Shown here: piece by piece, positions 18,975-27,432 of the stretch
How the letters are laid out: the number at the start of each line of letters is the position of its first letter
Position numbering within the stretch: position 1 is the first letter of the stretch
Assembly: GCA_013360195.1 (NCBI GenBank)
Contig: JABWCQ010000012.1
Coordinates: forward strand, 1 to 64,000
Origin: a bacterium
Lineage (GTDB): Bacteria; Electryoneota; RPQS01
DNA length: 64,000 nucleotides
Direction: 5' to 3'
Program-made: the position numbers and the translations under genes
The notes under the pieces: model-generated
Seen by the model: the letters and a program-made list of their open reading frames with translations, nothing else
Databases searched by the model: none
What the model was told of the DNA's origin: nothing

Positions 18975-20885
18975 CTACTTGAGCAGCAGCATCCGATTGA
19001 CAATCTGTTGGTTGTCAAGGGTCAAACGGTACATATACATACCGGACGGGAGGCTGGCCGCATCAAATTGAGCGGTATAGGTGCCCGCAGTCAGATTTTC
19101 ATTGACGAGCGTGGCAACCTGACGGCCGAGGACGTCAAAGACAGTCAGATTCACAAGTCCGGTAATCGGAGTCGAGAATTGAATGTTCGTCGTCGGGTTG
19201 AAAGGATTCGGATAGTTTGTCGCGACGAGGTGCGAGACAACGATTGGAGACGGAGTCGGCGTTACATCTGTGCTTCCGTCAATCGGGTTCAAGCCGTCCG
19301 TGTCGCCGGGCATACGGAAGAAATTCAGGTTGATTTCGTAGGCGATAATCCATTCCGCATTCAATGCTTCGGGAGCGCCTTCAAGAACGCCGCCGACAAC
19401 AGTCACGCGCTCGCCTTCAACCGGAAGCAGCGGATTGTCCAGGTCGAAATTGTCGCCAAGGTCAATCACAAAATCCGCCGTGCCGTTGTTATCGGTGTCG
19501 AGACCGTAGAATGCGGAGCCATAGACATCAATGTCCGTCACAGTTCCAGAGACTTCGGTCCAGATAAGAATGTTCTCAACGTTGAAGCCTTCAGCACGCC
19601 CGCCGGCATCGCCACCGTGTTCGCCATCGCGGCCGCCACGGGGATCCCACCAGAGTTCGCCGTTCAGCGTGTGAACATGAACCATCGGGGGCTCGCCATG
19701 TGACATCAGCGCACCGGTCACAGTAATAGCATCGCCATTCGCCGGACGCTCAGCGCCTGACGGCGGAACGTAGTCCGGCGGACCGAAATTCAGGCGGTAA
19801 TCCATAACACCATCGGCATCCACATCAAGCTGATAGAGGACACGCTCGGGGTTCGCGGTATCGGGATTCGACACAGACACCGTTCCTGCGAGTTCAACAA
19901 TTTCGAAATGATGTCCGTGGCCGGGGCCTCCGGGGCCATCGCCGGGAATCAGCGACAAGGTCACAAAGGCAGTCTGTCCTTCGGTGATTTCGATAACTTC
20001 ACTGGCAAAGCCGACGCCGCGCTTGGAAGCATTCACGTTGTAGATACCAACGGGCAGCGCGTCAATCGTCAAGTTGCCGTTTTCGTCCGTGAGGCCACGA
20101 ATATGATGCGGACGCGGGCCGCCGTGGTCGCGAATAAAGGAGACACGCACGCGAGCGCTGTCCACCGGGGTGGTGACGCCATTAGAGTCTGTGACAACAA
20201 CATCAACGGAGAGTCCGCCGGTAATGATTTCCGCTCCAAGACCGTCGAGTTCAAGCTCGATCGTTCCATGTTCAGGATCATTGGAAGTAATGGTCATCAA
20301 GCCTTCATAGGGGCCAATTGCAGTCGGAGAGAAAGTGACCAGCACTTCGGCATTGCTGCCCATCGGATCGGGAGTGAGCGTGAATTCAGCATCAGAGGCC
20401 AAACCAAACGCATCGCCAGTTACAGCGATGGACACGTTCAAGTCAAGCGTGCCGAGGTTCATTACACGAACCATGCGCGTAAAGGTCGTACCGACTCCGA
20501 CCGGTCCGAAGTGGACGTCGTGGTCGGGCATCACTGCGATGCGCGGTGCCGGTTCAAAGAACGGCAATGTCAACGTCAGTGTCGCTGTTTCGCCTTCGAG
20601 GACTTCTACTTCACCGTGTACCGGAGGCATCGGGGGTACGCCGGCCATAACGTGATACTCTACGGCCGGAATGTCGGCGAACGTAATTTGACCGTTGACA
20701 TCCGTGGGGCCTTCAAAGTGTGGGCGATTGTGACCGTGGCCATCACCGTCGGCGCGTACCCAAGCACCAGCGACCGGCGTCTGGTCCAGTCCGCCCAAGA
20801 CCGTTACGGTCAGGCTGCCCGTTTGAGCCCAGGCCGTACTCAGGCCGAACAGGCTAACGAGCGCTAAAAGGATTAATTTCTTCAT
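18975..20885 (-). CDS. Secreted multidomain protein with carboxypeptidase-regulatory-like and ASH-like domains and T9SS sorting domain
   Basis: The 636-residue product starts at ATG 20885 with GGAG 7 nt upstream; the GTG at 20897 is not needed. A signal peptide (ALVSLFGLSTAWAQ) is followed by a carboxypeptidase-regulatory-like domain (residues ~25-95; GSLTVTVLGG ... GQITFADIPA). Next is an ASH/choice-of-anchor-D-like domain (~110-215; FGPVGVGTTFTR ... VTFSPTAIGPYEG ... ITSNDPEHGTIEL), then a second regulatory-like domain (~220-320), and a Gly/His/Asp-rich acidic region. The C-terminus is a textbook T9SS sorting domain (NYPNPFNPTTNIQF ... DVLGRQVATLVN ... LPSGMYMYRL). A structural or adhesive surface role is likely. 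His-rich GGPGHGHH stretches may bind metal. A sigma54-type promoter lies just upstream. Confidence 0.8.
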   Translation of the reverse strand: MKKLILLALVSLFGLSTAWAQTGSLTVTVLGGLDQTPVAGAWVRADGDGHGHNRPHFEGPTDVNGQITFADIPAVEYHVMAGVPPMPPVHGEVEVLEGETATLTLTLPFFEPAPRIAVMPDHDVHFGPVGVGTTFTRMVRVMNLGTLDLNVSIAVTGDAFGLASDAEFTLTPDPMGSNAEVLVTFSPTAIGPYEGLMTITSNDPEHGTIELELDGLGAEIITGGLSVDVVVTDSNGVTTPVDSARVRVSFIRDHGGPRPHHIRGLTDENGNLTIDALPVGIYNVNASKRGVGFASEVIEITEGQTAFVTLSLIPGDGPGGPGHGHHFEIVELAGTVSVSNPDTANPERVLYQLDVDADGVMDYRLNFGPPDYVPPSGAERPANGDAITVTGALMSHGEPPMVHVHTLNGELWWDPRGGRDGEHGGDAGGRAEGFNVENILIWTEVSGTVTDIDVYGSAFYGLDTDNNGTADFVIDLGDNFDLDNPLLPVEGERVTVVGGVLEGAPEALNAEWIIAYEINLNFFRMPGDTDGLNPIDGSTDVTPTPSPIVVSHLVATNYPNPFNPTTNIQFSTPITGLVNLTVFDVLGRQVATLVNENLTAGTYTAQFDAASLPSGMYMYRLTLDNQQIVNRMLLLK

Positions 20886-20948
20886 TTTTTTCTCCACAAA
20901 CTAAGGTGTGAAACTGGGTTTCTATAGCAACTTTCGATAATACATAGG

Positions 20949-20963
20949 GCAATAGATGTACCA
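20949..20963 (-). promoter_or_regulatory. Sigma54-type (-24/-12) promoter
   Basis: On the minus strand the sequence TGGTACATCTATTGC fits the consensus TGGCAC-N5-TTGC with one mismatch and correct GG-N10-GC spacing. Transcription would start about 50 nt before the T9SS gene ATG at 20885. A sigma54 activator gene lies 2.5 kb away at 23394. Confidence 0.6.
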
Positions 20964-21064
20964 GTCTCTTAATTGTAATATTTACATATTTCTACAAGGG
21001 ATTTTCAATACAATTGTGTGCGCTGCCGTTACAATTGCTGTGAACGTGGTGCGCAGGATTCCAA

Positions 21065-21820
21065 TCAGAATTTGTAATGAAGATTGAGTGAGTTTGCTGA
21101 AGCGGAAACGGTAACCGGTGTTTTGGAAGCTCGCCAAAGGGTCAAATCGAGCTGTGAAGCGAGGTAAACCCCGGCGGCTGCGAGGCCAAAGGCCCACATG
21201 CGGCGATGGTGGTCATCGTATTCACGATAGAGGTCGACAGCCTGAGAGGAGGAATCGGCGTCAAGGTATTTTTTTCGCGCGTCATTGTTCTGTTTGAGTT
21301 CCGAGAGCCACAGTGCGGTCAATGCCGTCTGTGCAATAAGGTGAACCGCACCGCGAAGATGCTCACGTTCGCTTAAGAATCCCGCGCCGGGAGCAAAGAG
21401 ATTCATTATATGAGATTCCGTGCGAGCACGGCGAGACTCAGTCGTTTCGACGGTCCTAATCTTAGGCACGCGGAGACTTCTCTGCAATTGCCACTCGGAC
21501 TTCACGTCATCGAACACGACACGGAATTTGGGACTGACCTGAACGGGGTCAAGGGTAAGCGTTGAATCGAGATCAAGAGCACGCTGAAAGTGAGTTCGAG
21601 CGTCTTCTTCCCGCTCGAGCATTATCAATGAGTATCCGCCAAGCAATTCAAGTGTGACTCTATCTGACTCAGACAGGTCGAGAGAATTTGCGGAGCGCAG
21701 TGCCAACAATTCGACCCGCTCATAATCGCCGGCATGAAACAGCGATTCCGCTTCGGCAACAACATTTGTCTGGGCAGCCAGACTTGACACTAAGACAAAT
21801 AGAGACAGGACAAGAATCAA
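21065..21820 (-). CDS. TPR-like envelope protein of the lipoprotein/activator/kinase operon
   Basis: The 251-residue product begins at a TTG (21820) overlapping the kinase stop as TTGA, with GGGAGAG upstream. A signal peptide (LVLSLFVLVSSLAAQ) precedes two or three TPR-like helix pairs (AESLFHAGDYERVELL, YSLIMLEREEDARTHFQRAL). The C-terminal part has a Gly/Pro turn (FAPGAGFLSEREHLRGAVHL) and two weak hydrophobic helices, resembling small membrane proteins annotated DUF5683. The function is unknown. The position at the end of a signalling operon suggests a periplasmic partner of the kinase. The track ends at a Phe, as outer-membrane proteins often do, but a barrel is not evident. Confidence 0.65.
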   Translation of the reverse strand: MILVLSLFVLVSSLAAQTNVVAEAESLFHAGDYERVELLALRSANSLDLSESDRVTLELLGGYSLIMLEREEDARTHFQRALDLDSTLTLDPVQVSPKFRVVFDDVKSEWQLQRSLRVPKIRTVETTESRRARTESHIMNLFAPGAGFLSEREHLRGAVHLIAQTALTALWLSELKQNNDARKKYLDADSSSQAVDLYREYDDHHRRMWAFGLAAAGVYLASQLDLTLWRASKTPVTVSASANSLNLHYKF

Positions 21821-23397
21821 TTCTTCTCTCCCGGGGTGCGAATGGCGAGCTCGGACGTTTGCAGATTGGCGTGAATTCGAATTGTGTCACCGGCGGCCGC
21901 CTGCCAACTCTTTTCAAGTTGAGGCAGCACGGTGTGCGTTATGCGTAATGTATGTGTGCCGGGCAGCACGGTCAAGAGCCGATTCAGCGGCGATGTTCCG
22001 ATTCTTTCGTTGTCAAGGTAGATATCCCCCCACGGTTCGACGGAAACTTCCACGTGCTGCACATGCTCCGCCAGTTTGATTTGACGGCGGGAATCTGCGG
22101 TCAACTCCAGATTAGCTTGAATGGGCGGAAACGCGGGATTGCGAAGAACAAAAACATGCTGGCCGCGTGGCAGTCTCAGAGATTTGCCAAGTGGCGTTGT
22201 GCCGAGATCAACTCCATTAAGAGAGACGTGCGCCCACGGAAAAGTGTCCAGAAACAAGTCAACGCTATCGGGAATAATTGACTGGGAGTCCGTTGAAGCT
22301 GCACTTTTTACGGATACAGCCGTGTCAGGTTTCCGGGACTCAATTGTTTTCACAGGTTCTTGTTTTCGAGCTGATTCAGTTTCTGATGACTGCAAGTTGA
22401 CGGTTTTGGAAGTGTCCGGGGTGCTTTCGGAAACAGCAGACGAGTCTCTTGATACAATCGCCGGGACAACGTCTTTCTTCCGGCCACCGTCAGGCCAGAG
22501 GATGACGGCAACTACAATTGAGAATATTGCGGCGGTAATTGGAAAAATATAGGTGCGGAGTCGGGAAACGGGCTGCACGTTCGCGCTTGACGGCTCTCCT
22601 GCGAGGAGATTCAGGGCATTGGAAGCCGTGGCAGGCCGGTCGCCCGCTTCTTTGGTTAGACAGGTGCGAATCAACAGTTCCAGAGCCTTGTCCGATTCCA
22701 GCGAGCTCAACAAGAGCCAATCGGGCTCTTCTTCTCTGACACGGCGCAAGGATTCAAGCAGAGAATCGGCCGCAAACGGGTTGATTCCAGTTGCGGCCTC
22801 ATACAGAACTACTCCGACGGCAAACAGGTCTGACCGTTCGCTCGGGGACTTGCCTCGGGCCAGTTCCGGAGCAAGGTAAGCGGGAGTGCCGACAACTGCA
22901 TTATGGTAAGTTAGCTTGGGCGCATCGGAAAGCAATGCCAGACTGAAATCAGTGAGCTTGAAGAGGCCGTCGCGGCGACACAGAATGTTCTCGGGTTTGA
23001 CATCACGATGCAAGATACCGGCTTCGTGCAGGGCTGCAAGTGCATGCAAGAGCGCAGCGGCCAGCGTGCGGACTTGTGAAGCGTGCAGTGTCTTTTCGCG
23101 GGCAAGCCGGGCAGCGAGAGTCTCCCCCTCAACCCATTCCAAGAGCATGAAAGCACCTTCGTGCGGGTCCTCGCCGACTTCATAGATGCGCACGAGATTT
23201 TGGTGATCAAGTTTGGCAGCAGCTCGTGCCTCTCGTTCGAATCGCGCGCGCAACTCCTCGTCCTGAGCGAAATGCGGATGAAGAATCTTCAAAAACACAT
23301 CACGGTCGAGGCTCTTATCCCGCGCGCGATAGGCCGAGGAGATGTCACCGCGCGAAATCAGCTTGCGATCTGTCAACCGTTCGGAGAGGGCTCTCAT
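21817..23397 (-). CDS. Membrane Ser/Thr protein kinase with two PEGA domains
   Basis: The 526-residue product starts at ATG 23397, overlapping the activator stop as ATGA. Residues ~10-270 are a Hanks-type kinase with catalytic Lys38 (VFLKIL), HRDVKPEN (catalytic Asp132) and an APE motif (LAPELARG). Two features are unusual: the glycine loop is reduced to ISRGDISSAY, and the DFG motif reads DFS (residues 150-152). One transmembrane helix (FPITAAIFSIVVAVILW) leads to a Ser/Thr/Glu-rich linker. Two PEGA domains follow (VSLNGVDLGTTPL and IYLDNERIGTSPL), which are periplasmic and probably bind envelope components. Kinase activity is plausible because Lys, Glu and both Asp residues remain, but the glycine loop suggests altered nucleotide binding. 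Confidence 0.88.
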   Translation of the reverse strand: MRALSERLTDRKLISRGDISSAYRARDKSLDRDVFLKILHPHFAQDEELRARFEREARAAAKLDHQNLVRIYEVGEDPHEGAFMLLEWVEGETLAARLAREKTLHASQVRTLAAALLHALAALHEAGILHRDVKPENILCRRDGLFKLTDFSLALLSDAPKLTYHNAVVGTPAYLAPELARGKSPSERSDLFAVGVVLYEAATGINPFAADSLLESLRRVREEEPDWLLLSSLESDKALELLIRTCLTKEAGDRPATASNALNLLAGEPSSANVQPVSRLRTYIFPITAAIFSIVVAVILWPDGGRKKDVVPAIVSRDSSAVSESTPDTSKTVNLQSSETESARKQEPVKTIESRKPDTAVSVKSAASTDSQSIIPDSVDLFLDTFPWAHVSLNGVDLGTTPLGKSLRLPRGQHVFVLRNPAFPPIQANLELTADSRRQIKLAEHVQHVEVSVEPWGDIYLDNERIGTSPLNRLLTVLPGTHTLRITHTVLPQLEKSWQAAAGDTIRIHANLQTSELAIRTPGEKN

Positions 23398-24842
23398 GAG
23401 AGACTTTGCTCCTCCCACTCCTTGAGCTTATAGTGCAGATAACGGCGGGATATCCCAAGAATAACGGCAGCCTTTGAACGATTTCCATTGCACAAATCGA
23501 GAACCTGCAAAATGTGATTTTTCTCTGCTGCTTTCCAGCTCAAGTCTTCATTCCCACTCGTCTCTTTTGTGATGCCCTGATGAGAAATGTCGTCCACTTC
23601 AATACGGTCGCTGCGAGTGATGACAGCGGCACGGACAATGGTGTTTTCGAGTTCGCGAACATTGCCAGGCCACGAGTAGGATTGCAGACGGCGAAGCGCT
23701 TCGGGTGATATTCCTGAAACCTTGTTTCCGACCTTGCGAAGGAAATGATGCACCAGCAATGGAATATCCGAGCGGCGGTCTCGAAGCGGCGGCGAAACGA
23801 TGGGGAGAATGAACAACCGGTAGTACAAATCCTCGCGAAACCTGCCGGCCTGAATCTCTGTCTGCAGGTTCTTGTTTGTCGCGGTGACGATGCGGACATT
23901 GGCCTTACGAATCTCCACATCGCCGACTCTGCGGTATTCGGATTCCTGCAGATAGCGCAAGAGCTTGGCCTGAATGCTGACTGGAATGTCCGCAACTTCG
24001 TCGAGAAAGAGTGTGCCTCCTTCGGCCGCTTCCACAAGGCCTTGTTTATCCACAGACGCACCCGTGAAACTGCCTTTCTTATGCCCGAACAGCTCGCTTT
24101 CGAATAGCTCGGAAGAGACATTACCGCAATAGAGCGCGAGAAACGGTTTATTGGCGCGGGGACTTGTACGATGTATTTCACGTGCAATGAGTTCCTTGCC
24201 CGTTCCGGATTCTCCGGTTATGATGACGGGAAGATCATTGGGAGCGACGCGGGCAATCAGGCTATAGAGCTCACGCATCGGATGACTGTCTCCGATCAGG
24301 AGCCGTTTATTGTCATTGGACTTCAGTGCGGCAATTTCACTTCGCGCCCGGTCGTAACGGCGTGCGTTTTCTATTGCGAGAGTTGCGAAGGCGGCAAGGG
24401 TAGAGAGCGGCGCGAGGTTTTCTTTGCGAAAGAGGTCTCGATCGGAACGGCTGTCAAGATATAGAGCACCTTCCACGGCATTGCGGCCTGACAACGGGAC
24501 GATAGCGGCTGATTGAATGTGCTGAAGGATAATTGACGACTTGCCGGAGAAGCGGGGGTCTTCCACGGCACTTTCCGTCAGGATTGGCTTGTTGGAATCG
24601 ATTGATTCCTTGATGAGAGACTGTGAGACTTCGTCAAGTGTGCGTGATTCGCCGCGGGTCTGATGCACTGCCGCAAGGGACAATGATCCCGAGCTGCTCA
24701 AGATAATCATGGCCGTTTCGGCGTGCATGGCTTGGGCAGCGATATCCAGCACTGAATGAAAGACTTCCTCAAGCGGGCGAAGTTCGAGGAGTTTCTGGCC
24801 GGCATGCAGCACCTGTTCCGAGGTTAGGAGTCCCGTGCTCAT
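23394..24842 (-). CDS. GAF-domain sigma54-dependent transcriptional activator
   Basis: The 482-residue product starts at ATG 24842, overlapping the lipoprotein stop as ATGA; the longer frame was rejected. Residues ~15-150 form a GAF sensor domain. The central AAA+ module carries Walker A GESGTGKE, the sigma54-contact loop [15 protein letters not shown] (GSFTGA, a tolerated GAFTGA variant), Walker [10 protein letters not shown], and an arginine-finger region. The C-terminus is a Fis-type HTH ([20 protein letters not shown]). It lacks a receiver domain, so control is probably through GAF ligands or the adjacent kinase. A likely target is the sigma54-type promoter at 20949. Confidence 0.92.
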   Translation of the reverse strand: MSTGLLTSEQVLHAGQKLLELRPLEEVFHSVLDIAAQAMHAETAMIILSSSGSLSLAAVHQTRGESRTLDEVSQSLIKESIDSNKPILTESAVEDPRFSGKSSIILQHIQSAAIVPLSGRNAVEGALYLDSRSDRDLFRKENLAPLSTLAAFATLAIENARRYDRARSEIAALKSNDNKRLLIGDSHPMRELYSLIARVAPNDLPVIITGESGTGKELIAREIHRTSPRANKPFLALYCGNVSSELFESELFGHKKGSFTGASVDKQGLVEAAEGGTLFLDEVADIPVSIQAKLLRYLQESEYRRVGDVEIRKANVRIVTATNKNLQTEIQAGRFREDLYYRLFILPIVSPPLRDRRSDIPLLVHHFLRKVGNKVSGISPEALRRLQSYSWPGNVRELENTIVRAAVITRSDRIEVDDISHQGITKETSGNEDLSWKAAEKNHILQVLDLCNGNRSKAAVILGISRRYLHYKLKEWEEQSLS

Positions 24843-25627
24843 GGCAGGACTCCGTGCTGCACGTTGAATACCGATTCGACAGAAATGGAGGAATTGCCGA
24901 AGGGGTCGTAAACTATTAGCGACCAACGATAGAACAGGGAGTCCGGTGAGCTGTCGGGGACAGTATCCCCGAGAGAGTCACTGACTTGAATCGTCCGTAC
25001 GCTTGATGACAAGGTGTCGGAAATCCAGACCGTGTCCACTTGGGCATTATGCCTGTCCTCAAGCTCGACATATGCCTGGTATCGGAAAGGAAACGACGCG
25101 GCGAAATCCGGCCAAGTAAGAATCGGCAATGCACCAACAATTTGGCCGGAAGACGGAGAACCCGTCTGCGGCGTGTCGTGAATCACACGAACGAAGATTT
25201 GCGGACCGACGGTTTGCACCGAATCACCATGGACATAGGCGCGGAAATAGAACGGCTCGCCGACGGCAGATTCAAGGTCATCATCGCCGACATTGGTTGA
25301 ATTGAAGGTAAAAATCCAGCGGCCATTCGGCCAGAAGGTCATGCGCCGAGGAGTCGTGGTTTTGTACTGAACCGTGACCGAGTCCAAGACTACGTTTGAG
25401 TCCGGCCAAAGTTCGGTTTTCACGGAATAGAGGTCAATGGTCGTCCGCCCCTTGTGCACGCTACGCACAGTTGCAGAAAAAGTGGGTTCTGGAGGGGTAA
25501 CGGGCACAGAATCCGGCGTCACAAAGTAAGGAGACTCCGGATCCAGCGGATTGTCGTGAGGTGCTGAACAGGACATGACTATCCATAACAGCAGCCCAAA
25601 GATCAATATTTTATGAATTTGACTCAC
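24839..25627 (-). CDS. Lipoprotein of unknown function heading the kinase/activator operon
   Basis: The 262-residue product starts at a GTG (25627); no upstream ATG is available and the ribosome site is poor. The lipobox VMSC gives lipidated Cys20, followed by NPLDPESPYF and a Pro-rich linker typical of FCB surface lipoproteins. The rest is beta-rich, with Ig/fibronectin-like segments (ATVRSVHKGRTTIDLY, FYFRAYVHGDSVQTVGPQIFVRVI, FYRWSLIVYDPFGNSS). I recognise no catalytic motif. Operon context suggests an envelope sensor or ligand for the GAF/kinase system, which is inference. Confidence 0.7.
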   Translation of the reverse strand: MSQIHKILIFGLLLWIVMSCSAPHDNPLDPESPYFVTPDSVPVTPPEPTFSATVRSVHKGRTTIDLYSVKTELWPDSNVVLDSVTVQYKTTTPRRMTFWPNGRWIFTFNSTNVGDDDLESAVGEPFYFRAYVHGDSVQTVGPQIFVRVIHDTPQTGSPSSGQIVGALPILTWPDFAASFPFRYQAYVELEDRHNAQVDTVWISDTLSSSVRTIQVSDSLGDTVPDSSPDSLFYRWSLIVYDPFGNSSISVESVFNVQHGVLP

Positions 25628-25812
25628 AAATTCTGAAATGATTTTGATTTTCAGCGATAGACGCGATGTGAAGTTCGGTGGCTCTTACTGTTAGACCCGG
25701 AATGACGCAAAAGGTTGAAAACGAGGTGCGCAGGTGCGCAGAGGATGCGCATTTGGGGCATAATATAGGTAATAATTACAAAAGATAGGCCGGGCGTTAT
25801 TTACAGCAAAAA

Positions 25813-25838
25813 GGGCGACTATTCGTCGCCCTTTTTTT
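25813..25838. terminator. Bidirectional terminator ending the conduit operon
   Basis: GGGCGAC-TATTC-GTCGCCC is flanked by five As on one side and seven Ts on the other, so it works on either strand. On the minus strand it ends the barrel gene whose stop codon is at 25852. Confidence 0.85.
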
Positions 25839-25851
25839 CGTGGTTCAGTTC

Positions 25852-27432
25852 CTAAAAACGGTACCCAAGAAGCAGAGACAGAAATGAGATATCCCGGCCA
25901 TCCCCGAATCCCTGCTCAAACTCTGCTGCCGCCAAGAGCGGTTTTGAGAGCCGAGCGTCCAATCCAATCGAAACCCACTGTTGGGAGACGCGTTCAGCGG
26001 GTTCACCGATTTCATAGTCATTGGAGCCGAGTTCAAGTTGAGTGGTTAACCAGTGAGCAAGCTCCCGGGACAATGAAACCGCCGGCTGCGTACCTTTGCT
26101 GAAATCGCTGTCAAACCAGCGGACGCGGGCAAAAACTGCGAAACTTGACTTCAGGAGGTTGCTGCTGCCAATTCTGAACCAACCGCTGGAAGATGAAGAA
26201 AAGTCGCCATCTCCGCCGCGCTGCGCAATTCCGATATCGGCGCTGTAGGAATCGCCGAATCGAGTATCTACCCCAGCGCGTAAACCTTGCTGCAGAGAAC
26301 TTGCGAAAATGCTGTCGGGAATGCTGCGAGTTTCGGCAGTGTAGTAGTTTGTGCGATTGTCATAGCCGACAGAGACTCCCAGCAAGCGGGAAATGCGATA
26401 ATGCGCATCGAGCAAGAGTGAGGCTAACGTCAGACTTGAACCTTCGGCATCGTTCAACCAACCTCGATTCAAATTCAACTCAGTGCTTTCGAACAAGCGC
26501 AGCTTTGAACCGTAGCTGTAGTTTAATTGCTGGTAGAGGAATTCGCGGCTGATCTCTCCGTCGAGATAACGGCCTGCCAGGGACGCGGTGGCCTGAACGG
26601 CATGTACACCGCGACTGTGCCGCTCGAACGAAGCAAAAGCACCTAGTTTCGTGACATCGGATTGAATACGAGTGTTTTGCAGATCAGGTTCGATGCCGCC
26701 GAGAAGTCCGAATGTCCAGGTGCGATTGAGAGCATATTTCATGTACACCCCGTCGAGGTAGCCGAAGCCGCGGGTTTCCCGCAAGAGCAGCCGACCCAGT
26801 CCGGCGTGAAACGGCTTTTCCTTAGGTTCGTAGGCAAGCAGCGCTTCGTAAATCCGGTTTGAGGAAAATGATCTGTTATCGTCGGATCTATTCGTTCGGC
26901 GCAGGCGTAAATTGACCCGGGCGTTGACTTCAGAGCCGGATATCCGATTCAACGATGCCCGCATGCCAAACGTCGGCTCGGTGTAATCATATGCAGTCAG
27001 CTCGCGGTCGTCCTGCAGAGCATAACCGACGTTCACACGGCCGGAAAGCTGATTGGCGCGACCGGTTCGCGACGGCTGCACACTTGGTTCCGCAGGGTCA
27101 GAGGACAACGGAGTCTCCGCAGGCAATTCCAGAACGCCGGGTTCGAGCACGACTTTTTTCGTAAGAATCATGGCAGAATCACCCACTGCAACCACGGAAG
27201 CTGCATCGGTCAAGGCGCAAGAAGAAGATTTGTCAGAGACAAAATCGACGGTTAGAAGAATCCACTCTTTGCCTGTGCGAATGATTTGAACGGAATCCCC
27301 GACGGTGACGCCCGCATCGCGACCGGCAGCGAGATAGACTGCAGTGTTCGAAACGTATTGAACGGCAGTCCGCAACTGAGCGGAACAGAGTGAAGCGGCG
27401 AGCAGCAAGAGTGAAAGTGCGGCGCTTTTCAT
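25852..27432 (-). CDS. Outer-membrane beta-barrel of the multiheme conduit operon
   Basis: The 526-residue product has a signal peptide (LSLLLLAASLCSAQ), then a ~90-residue SH3-like periplasmic segment (YLAAGRDAGVTVGDSVQIIRTG). A long series of alternating strands rich in Tyr, Leu and Arg follows, ending in FLSLLLGYRF, a typical terminal-Phe barrel signal. ATG 27432 overlaps the 31-heme cytochrome stop as TGATG, so the two are co-translated. It may be the pore that lets haem chains reach the cell exterior; it contains no CxxCH itself. I cannot tie it to a named porin family. The N-terminal GxDAGVxxGD domain also occurs in outer-membrane proteins of other FCB bacteria. Confidence 0.75.
   Translation of the reverse strand: MKSAALSLLLLAASLCSAQLRTAVQYVSNTAVYLAAGRDAGVTVGDSVQIIRTGKEWILLTVDFVSDKSSSCALTDAASVVAVGDSAMILTKKVVLEPGVLELPAETPLSSDPAEPSVQPSRTGRANQLSGRVNVGYALQDDRELTAYDYTEPTFGMRASLNRISGSEVNARVNLRLRRTNRSDDNRSFSSNRIYEALLAYEPKEKPFHAGLGRLLLRETRGFGYLDGVYMKYALNRTWTFGLLGGIEPDLQNTRIQSDVTKLGAFASFERHSRGVHAVQATASLAGRYLDGEISREFLYQQLNYSYGSKLRLFESTELNLNRGWLNDAEGSSLTLASLLLDAHYRISRLLGVSVGYDNRTNYYTAETRSIPDSIFASSLQQGLRAGVDTRFGDSYSADIGIAQRGGDGDFSSSSSGWFRIGSSNLLKSSFAVFARVRWFDSDFSKGTQPAVSLSRELAHWLTTQLELGSNDYEIGEPAERVSQQWVSIGLDARLSKPLLAAAEFEQGFGDGRDISFLSLLLGYRF

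Noticed and set aside
19908-20867. 319-residue plus-strand open frame
   Set aside because: It lies antisense to the T9SS protein, which has a signal peptide, ribosome site and sorting domain.
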